Assembly: GCF_022539665.2 (NCBI RefSeq)
Contig: NC_081339.1
Location: 5,570,017 to 5,634,016, forward strand
Reading direction: 5' to 3'
Length of the DNA: 64,000 nucleotides
Origin: Daphnia carinata
Lineage: Eukaryota > Arthropoda > Branchiopoda > Diplostraca > Daphniidae
Shown one piece after another: positions 55,535 to 64,000 of the stretch (the stretch's first letter is position 1; the number at the start of each line of letters is the position of its first letter). The position numbers and the translations under genes were made by a program. Below the pieces are notes generated by a model, which had not been told where the DNA came from, searched no databases, and was given only the letters and a program-made list of their open reading frames with translations.

Positions 55535-58500
55535 GATCTCGCCACGCAAATTGGATGCAGCACGTTGCACTAGGGAAATGCGCGTCGGTTGGCTCAAATT
55601 ACCCACCACCGAAAGGTAAGTTTTGTCTGCTGTGGACGGAATGCTGTTTTTTTTTTTGGCTGGGCAGAGCCACTTGTTGATCGTCCAGATACTCAACTGT
55701 GACTGAGACAAACCAGCGACTCGACCGGTTTCTTTAAAGACGTTCAACTCTTCTCCCTACGGAGATCAACTTCTCTTGTCTCTCTCTTTTCTTTTCGCTA
55801 TGTCCTCAACTTGCCCACACACACGTATACAGCGTGGCACTGCAACACATGGTCCGTCTGCTTTCCCGTTAGCGTTTAGCTAGATAAATTCAAGGACATT
55901 CGCCTTCTGGCGATCCGTCGTCATTCCCTTCTGTTGCTTTTTTTTTCTTCTTTCGAGTTACCTTGCCACTCCGCGTGCACCTTTGATGGGGCAAAAAAAA
56001 AAAAAAAAAAAAAATGATTAATGATGTTGGCGATTTGATTCACGTTGCGATTCGATCGCCTGAAAACTAAAGAAAGTCAAACTGCTAGAAAATGTTCTCT
56101 AATTTTGTGTGTGTGTGTAAAGAACACGATGATGTTGAGATGTACAAACCAAGTGCCGTGGGGTCGCAGAGAACAAAACTCGACTGGACAACTACAACAT
56201 GATGAAGCGAAAATGATGAATGTACAAAATAAAAAGAATCGGTACTAATTTTTTACCATTCGTCATGGCATAGTTGGTGGAATAATGGACGGCAATGCGG
56301 CACGCTGATCCATGATTATTGCCTCCAACAATGGAAACAAGTGTTTTTCTTCTTCTATTCAGCCATTATGGCGCTGCACATTTATTTTCCTGAAATGGAG
56401 AAGGAGAAGAAGAAGAAAAGAAATTACATTTCATTTTCTATTGTGTAGTATTTGCATGCAAGGGTTGGCACCTGAGGTTAACGTGGGGCGTATATTCCAT
56501 CTCTTGCGATCGTCCCTCCCCCTTTCTTTTTTACATAAAATCTCAAGATGGCCAGGTATTATTTTTCTTCAGGTGTCATCCTCAGGATGAACTTTGTCCT
56601 TAGTCGCTGCATCTTTCGAAGAAATCGCAATAAAAGTAAAAAGACATTTCAATGTACTTTAGAGTCGACGACCTTTTTCAAAAAAAAAAAAAAGGCCTTT
56701 GCCTATCAGCGACATACTAAAGAAAAAAAATGGAGATAAGAACTGACATTTCCCAAGAGTGGAATGTCTAGCATTTTTTTTTCCCCTTCTTGTTTTCGTT
56801 TCATCACCAAACAGAAATTCTTTTCAATTAGCATTCCAAGAATTTTGTTTCTCGAGTATGGCACAATTTTGGGCTAAAGAATTGTATGGGAGGCAATGCG
56901 AATCACCGATCGTTATTACTCGTTAAACAGTCGATGCCCTCTTCTCCAATCTATAAAAGACCGTGGAATAATCGAATACGCACAAATAATTAAATGGCAG
57001 GCACAAATCAAATGAAAAATGTTTCGAATAAAAAAGGGGGAAAAAAAAGGTTTAAAAATAGCCGGCAATAGACGAAACGATAGTCCCGTTTGGACGTACT
57101 TTACGCACGACTCGGTAGTAAGATGTAAGAATTACGTCGAAAACAGACACACACACAAAGAAAGGAAAGAGGCTTGACCGAGTAAAAAATGGTTTGAATG
57201 CAAGTTCAGACTAACCGGGTAGCCACGGAAATGCAAAACTAGTAGTCGACAGATGGTCGAGCAAACAACCGTGTGCTCATCATCGTTGAACTTTTTTTTC
57301 TTTCAACGAGTTCTCAGTATGGCCTAGATCGATATTTACTTGTTGGCTTTTTCAAAAAACATGATGAATTTAATGGTGCGGTGTCTGGGTCGAAAAACAA
57401 AAAAAAAAGTGACCACTTAGAACTTGAATTTCTGCGCCCACGACCGACTGTCACGCGCCGTTCGTCTGCTACGTGGGAAAGCGCTGTACTCCAACATCTT
57501 ACGAGATTTGAACCCCCTCCAAAAAAAATATGCAAATTCCATTCAAAATCATTTTTAGCAGTAAATTCAATGCGCAAATTGTAAAGACGATTGATGTGAA
57601 ATAAACGTCGCGTGTTTGACGAAAGGTAAAAAAATAACAAAATTACGTAACAATTGAAGAAAAAAACAGCTGTTTGACGTAGAGGGACTGTCTGAAGAAT
57701 TGTCTCCCCCCCCCCCATTTTATTTCTTTCAAGAAATACCTAAACGCTACTAGTATTCAACGTTCTAACGAGGAAATGGAAACGACGAGGGAGACGAATT
57801 TTTACGGCGTAGCGGGTCGCCGGCCAAACACAATTTAGCCGCCAACAAGTTTGCCCATCACTCAACCCCAATGTTAGAAAGAAAAAAGTACCGCCCCTAT
57901 GAGAAACAAAAATGCTTACCTTGCGTCATGGAGAATATGCAAAGAGCTGGATTGATTTGTTTGCTCTGTTCAGGAGCTCTCCGTTTTTTTTTAAATTTCT
58001 TTTGATTACGGCGTCTTTATCAATCCGTGTCGGGCATTTACTGCGTCTTAAAAAAAGAAAAAGAAAAAAGGGACAGGTGATGAAATTTAAAAATAAAAAT
58101 AAAATATTAGCAACAAAATGGACCGAACATTTTTGAGAAAAATGTCCAGCTGTCACCCAAGACATTCCACCATTACCTGGTAATAAAAGGCTTTGTTTCT
58201 CTCCATGTGCTTGTGTCTACTGGAAACATCGACGTAAACACATCCATCATTCAGCTACAGAGTTAGAAATAAATAAAAATTTAAGATTTTTTAGCCTAAA
58301 GGGAGAAACGATTTATCATTAATAAACAAGAGATTTCTACTAGATACAAGTCTACATTTGCTTCTTTAAAATTAAATACAAAAAAAAAAATAAATAAAAA
58401 CAAGGCATTCACCTGTTGAGTTTCCTTAGGTTACTCTTGTCTCATATAATTTACGGCGTGCTTATAGTTTCGTGCTTCTTCTGTCTCACGCGCTAAAAAA

Positions 58501-61500
58501 AATTTACTATTTTTTTTTTTTAGGTCTCATTCGAGACATTAAAAAAACGGAAAAACAAGGCCTGTGTTAATGTCTTGAATATTTCTCGCTCGTTAATCTT
58601 CTCGGCTTGTTCGTTTCCTGGCCGCTCCGTTTTGCTTTCGGAATATGAAGACACACACACACACAAAAAAACGTGCAGATTCATCTGCTGGAACGAGAAC
58701 ACAAGTGTCGCCTGTGTACTACAACAAGAATGCGCTGTTATTTTGGCCAGCCGCGGTGAGACTCCGTACGAAACTGTGCAAAACAGACAAAGTAAACATT
58801 ATAAGTGTAGGAAACAAATAAAATCTAAACAGTTGGAAGAAATAGCCAAAAACATTTGAAATATTTAGTGACTCGTTAAACGGGCAATCGTGTCTGCGGA
58901 AACGTACATGTTAGTCCCATACAGGAACAAGCAATTGCGTAAGTATGGATGATGTTCTTTAAATAAAACAAACGACTTTGAGGAATCCATTATCGTTCTA
59001 ACTCGTCACGTCATTTTTGGCCCCTCCAATTGTCGATTCAAAAGGTTCCTATAGACGGGAGAAGTACACCCTGTCAAACGGCTACACGTACCATACGTAC
59101 TTTGGCAGACGTCAGTGACCGCAATGACGTTCACGATGCACGGCCTTGGCGCTCCCTCCTTTTCCATTACAGCAAATGACGGTGGGTTTTTTTCCCTTTT
59201 CGTCCTGTTTTTCACGACCAGGCGTCGGAAAAAAAAAAGAACTTTCTATTTGTTTGGCAAATCAACGTCTCCACGGATTGTACGCCCACACGCCGCCCAA
59301 TGACACGCACGTGGTAAAACCTGTTTGAAAAAGAAATTTAGTTCTTTAAAAAAAAGGGGAAGTTTTCAAAACAAGGAAAAGAATCCGAAATGCATTCGGA
59401 AATGTAAATACATGGTGATAACAATAGAAAGATTCGCTAGCGGATTTGAATGAAAAGCTAAGAGGTAAATATACCAAACAAAAAGTTGAAGGAATTTCCT
59501 CAGCATACGGATGGGCTCATAAATAGTTCATCCGTACGTACCTTCTTCCAGCTGCGGTAAAGGGGAGGGGCCGCTCGTGGACATTACTGGGAAGTGAGAA
59601 AAGGCAAACCAAGGGCGTTTCTCGGTCTTCCCATTTCTTCTTCGTGGGCGACCTCACGTCGTTGCTGCAGAATTCATTTGCGCAGACAAGTTAAAAAGCA
59701 AACAATTTTTACTTTAACGTGACGACCACGTTGCCGGCATGCATCGGTACACTATCCTTAAAAGAAATGATTTTACGGTTATCTGAGTTCGCGTGGTTAA
59801 GTTATCGTGATTGCGTTGCTTCACGTTCATTACCTGTTTTGGCACGCCAAATTTTTATGCGTTCTTTTCAGTAAGAATACGCAACGAGGATCTAAAATAC
59901 GAAATTTTTAAAGCAAAAGGTTAATCGTAAAAGATGAGGCAAAATATGGATTCCAAAATAATGTGCGTCTAACACTGCAACCGATTAGCATATAACGACC
60001 GAAGCGTTTTTCCGTTCTCCAAATGCCGACAGAGAAATGCTAGAAATAGGAATGCACGGATAAATAAACAAGATTTCCAATGCAATTCTAGAATGTTATT
60101 ACTGTGATTTCGTCAAGTGCATAACCGTGTACCTTTTGGATGTCAATGGATGCCAAAGTCCTGCAGAAATATGGCAACATGGAACACCCGAGTTTTGGTA
60201 GTTATTGCGTTTCAAATTGTTGTCCCACCAACGTATTCCAATAGCACTGTATGATCAATGAGAAAACATTGTCAGAATTTGCTATGCATAATCTCGAAAG
60301 TAGAATTACTTTCGATAACTCGTTCGTCATTGCGCCTGATGCAGTATCCATGTTAGGGTTGCTGCAACGATTTCAACAAGAGCATTTCCATTTTTCATCC
60401 ATTTAATAAGCGACAGAACGAAAAAGGTGGACCATCAAAAGGATGACCATCTTCGTAAACCTTGGCGCCTGCATTTATTTCGGTTCCTTATCGTATCTCG
60501 AAACAGAACGAAAATGGTCTGGTGATGCATCCAAACGAGGGGGGTGTGACCAAAATAGACAAGTCTCTGCAGCCGTTCCAACGACATAGAAACATAATGA
60601 AAAAAAAAAAAAAAAGAAATGTGTATAATTTACATACATACATAAGGATTAAACTAATGACAGGTAATCAGTTTGGCAATGCAACTACTCTCAAATGACT
60701 GGGCGCAAACGTGCATGTCGCAGACACACATACAGACTTAAATTAAAGGGATACCTAATAAAAGTGTAACTACTTTTTTTTTTTTTTTTTTTTACCATTG
60801 GTTTTCACGGCACACGGCTGCTGGCTCATCTGTTGTCCTAGATGGATAATTGTGGAAAACGTTAGATTTAATCGCCATACAGAATGATTTTTCTTTCCTT
60901 TTACAGATGCTGTCCCTCCTTGGTCACGTATTATAGCAGTGAAATGAGATGCGATTGTATCCAACAAACAAACAATTATTAGTGGGTTGTTTGTAAACCA
61001 ACAAACAATAAAACCGTGATGAGCTTACTGGAGTTTTAGTGGCATTCATTCCTTGATGGTCACTGACGTTGGCCGTCGCGCGATACCTAAAAGATTCAAG
61101 GAATTTTTGCGAATTGATTCGGTTTTCATGTGTTACCCGAACGTTTGCCAATCACGGTCGGCTTCTTCTTTTATGAATAGCAACAATCACAAATAACCGC
61201 CAAGCCAAACATTGAAAAGGTCTTTGTCCATTCACGAAGAACAAAATAAATTCCTTCTACCTCGGTTAGACAATCTTTGTCTTCATACAGCTCGAGGCAA
61301 TTTGATGCAAGAAGGCAACAATCAATCCTTTCAAGATGAGTTTCATCCTACTGGAAAACGTAACGTTATACTGATAAAAAAAATTCTATCGAACAACGTG
61401 TAGATCAGGTACCTAAATGTCATTGTGCGTTCGTGGAATCGCGGGGCATTGCCACCAGGAGCAATGAAAGATTGTGTTGTTTTTCTTGGTGGCATGGTTT

Positions 61501-63340
61501 GCAGATTTGTTTACACGTTAACGTTTTGGAGGCGAACGACTTGGCGATGCGAAGTCACCAACGCGACGGAGTTCATTTTGAGCCAAACAACTTGTTCGGA
61601 TGGGTCTTACGGAATGACGATAAAGTCTGGCATTAAAACGGACCTGGAATCGCAACAGTTATCAGAGTTTCGTGATCACATACCAGGAATCGTCGAATCA
61701 TAATCGTAAATAGTATCTGTTCCTTTTTCTTCATGTTGTAGGTGTTGCCGGACGTAACAAGCGGACCATAAACCAATTAGGCGCTTGATTTGCAATATAA
61801 ATTTAGAATTATTACGAAACAAATTTAAAAAAACGCGATGAAGTATATCGTCGTTTGTCTTTTTACCACTTGTTTATGCCGTTTGCGGATAGCTGGAACT
61901 TGAAAAATTCAGCTGCATTGTGTTAGTGGTTGCATTGGCTTGGTAAGTTTTACGTTGAGATTGTCCTAGGGTAACTAATCGTGGGCAGCTGATTGTCAAG
62001 GAATAGTTACGATGCGCCTTTGGCATGGTGTGACGTGGTATGATCGATGAGACGTTGAACCACTTATCAGTTCTCGATAATCTAGAATTTTAAAGACAAT
62101 TAAAATAAGGACATATAATCACTTGGGCAATTGGTTCAGGCTAACCTCCAGCTTTTTTTGTTTCTGGTTTTTGTCGCTCCAAATCACGTGGAACTTGTTC
62201 TCGAGTGCAAAATCTCAAAACTTTGATAAGGAACCTGACCATGTCATTGTTCAGCGTTTTCACCCTATTCTGCATATCAAGCTTACATATTCTCATCGTT
62301 GTTTGCGAAATTTTGGCATCAATCCACGACAAAGATACGAATCTTTTTCCAAATTTCAACTTCCACACGAGAAGTAAAACGCACTTCACAACAGGACAAG
62401 TTCATAAGCCTTGGTGTCCTTCAACGCAGCCACGGAGTTGGGGGCTAATATTCAATTCCAAACCATTCACTTTTGGTGTGCAGTAAACCTTTGAATATAT
62501 CAAACAACAAGATGATAAATGCTCACGCGTATGGCGCGGTTTATAACTTATGATCTTTATACTTATCGTACTGGATTTAGTTTTGCCCCAATTCAGAAGA
62601 AGAATGAGCATTACTGAGGCCATTTAAATTTTGAATCTTCTATTTGTCATTGTGATAATCGTGGAGAGGATGGCACAGTTGCCAATCCCATATCTGTCTG
62701 TAAATAAAAAAAAATTAGCTGACGCAACAATAGTGAAAATATTATGCTCTTACGTAACTTTACAAGTTTTGCTTTCGTCGTTTATATTCAAGAGACGGTT
62801 GTTGTTCAGTAAATTGCAAGTCACGTTTTCATTTGTGACGATGAGTAAACCCAAATGTCTCGATAGGTGTGTGAATGGTTCCTCTTTTTTCCCCCAGAGG
62901 ATTCAGAGTTTGGGGTTTCGGAGTTTCTCTGCATGCTCATAGCAAATTCTTGTAGCAAGTAGCTTCTTTCACAAGCGGATGTTGCACTGAAATCTACGAA
63001 GCGGGTTCACAACCCTCTTTCCAGTGCTGTCCAAAAGGTCCTATGGAATTAGTTTAATACACGGCAAATGTGATCAACTCCACTCTGCAGGGGTAGTTCG
63101 ATACTTTTACTTGACGTCGCAACCTGATCGTTTTAAAGAAATTAGTTAACCGCTGTTGTAACATGGATACTATACCATAGCGCGTTCAAAACATTTACCC
63201 AGTTTCGGTTTGAATAGGGTAACTTTATTCCTCATGCAAAATTGTGCGATTAGGTAATTAGCCATAACTTACTTTTGTAATTAATGATTAACAAGATTTC
63301 ATACTTTTCTTAATCCGGGGACTTACAGTTCGCATACACG
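55535..63340. other. Gene-poor stretch with many homopolymer runs
   Basis: About 7.8 kb without a recognisable protein. It may contain 5' noncoding exons and regulatory sequence of the fucosyltransferase at 53326. Poly-A and poly-T runs of 10-20 bases are frequent (for example 55995-56013 and 60774-60794). Two overlapping plus-strand frames at 61425-61703 and an adjacent one at 61212-61403 could be remnants of a gene with frameshifts, but no family is identifiable. Confidence 0.35.
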
Positions 63341-64000
63341 CTACAGAATTCTGCTGTTGAAGTGATCGGGGGGACTCGGAGAGCAGCTCCTAATCCGTGC
63401 AAGATTACGAACTCTTTCAGTGGCTTTGTACATGTTCGTGGTTGGTGGTTCCGAGGCAATAACGATCGGATTAGGGCCTGTGATAGCTTTAAACAATAAT
63501 ACCCCAATTTAAGAAATGGATTAAGTAAATCAAATAGTTTTCTGTGAGCGACCTACCATTATATCGATTTGCTTCCGTCATACCTAAACAATAAATGCAA
63601 AGGCTTCGGCGACACGTTTTCAAATGATGGATTATTATGCGTGCCGACCGCAATGAGGTATGCACAGTTTTACGCTTTCACATGTCCTCATATGGTACAA
63701 GACATCCTTCATAGCCTGGCAGTGTGTAATGGGGCACTGGCGACGCTGTAAGAAACATAATGCAAAAAGGAAATGAATTACAAATTATGTCCGATCAAGA
63801 AATTAATAACGCCGTATATATTTTACCTGTTTTTTTCCTTGATGGCATTCGTGAGCATGGAGGATCAACATAATGTTTTCTTGGACTATCTTCAGCTTTT
63901 CAGCGTTGGTTGCAGGAAGCAGGATTCTACCAGTTTTGGTACCATCAGTCGATCCTGGAACATATGGTGCCACGTGGGCAACATGCTGCATGGCCCACAA
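63341..64000 (-). CDS. TAZ zinc-finger protein (CBP/p300 type), partial, frameshifted
   Basis: The gene enters from the right edge. Exons are 64000-63827 (partial), 63745-63557 and 63486-63341. Exon 1 has ATNAEKLKIVQENIMLILHA followed by HECHQ, matching the first helix and zinc ligands of a TAZ domain (CBP: LLLHAHKC). Exon 2 gives RQCPITHCQAMKDVLYHMRT and CESVKLCIPHCGR, then, only after a shift of frame near 63641, RIIIHHLKTCRRSLCIYCLG, completing the third zinc site. Exon 2 is 189 bp where 190 is needed, so one base is missing. After the domain comes about 50 residues ending SRIL. TAZ domains bind transcription-factor activation domains; no acetyltransferase region is visible, so this may be a TAZ-only protein or a pseudogene. 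Confidence 0.72.

Noticed and set aside
61212-61703. Possible gene on the plus strand
   Set aside because: Overlapping frames change without splice sites and no family is recognisable; it is mentioned only as a possible remnant.

Overview
The window reads as nuclear DNA of an arthropod, most likely a branchiopod crustacean such as Daphnia. It is AT-rich and gene-dense, its introns are short (50-100 bp) with ordinary GT-AG ends, and its conserved proteins are animal types: peptidylglycine monooxygenase, core-1 galactosyltransferase, a PDGF/VEGF-like factor, proteasome alpha-1 and BBS8. The species is inferred from protein flavour and gene architecture, not from a search.

Region 1 (about 2-33 kb) is a glycan-enzyme island. 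Around one peptidylglycine alpha-hydroxylating monooxygenase gene it holds two alpha-1,4-glycosyltransferases (A4GALT family), two alpha-1,3-fucosyltransferases, C1GalT1 with a DDD-less, Cosmc-like relative, one beta-1,3-galactosyltransferase, two tandem glucoside-xylosyltransferase-like genes (GT8), two METTL24-like methyltransferases with at least three decayed copies, and two Star-like FkbM-domain genes, one of them broken. Nearly all encode short proteins with an N-terminal membrane anchor, as expected for Golgi type II enzymes. Several paralog pairs are nearly identical over one block and diverged outside it, which suggests gene conversion. A plausible reading is a fast-evolving locus that builds and caps surface or mucus glycans; any joint pathway is inference.

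Region 2 (33-42 kb) is compact housekeeping: a PDGF/VEGF-like gene, PSMA1, BBS8/TTC8, a head-to-head pair of mitochondrial genes (MRPS18A and COA8) sharing a 130-bp promoter, and OSTC, a subunit of the oligosaccharyltransferase that starts N-glycosylation.

Region 3 (42-53 kb) is mostly noncoding. It holds a 195-bp palindromic MITE-like element, two decayed tRNA-like sequences, a 14-bp minisatellite of about 600 bp, a 351-bp element with 22-bp terminal inverted repeats and two strong internal hairpins, and one unrecognised small gene.

Region 4 (53-64 kb) has a third, five-exon fucosyltransferase, then about 7.6 kb with no recognisable gene, then a TAZ zinc-finger (CBP/p300-type) gene that runs off the right edge and carries an apparent 1-bp frameshift. 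Exon joins described as checked were tested by reading frame and exon length arithmetic only.
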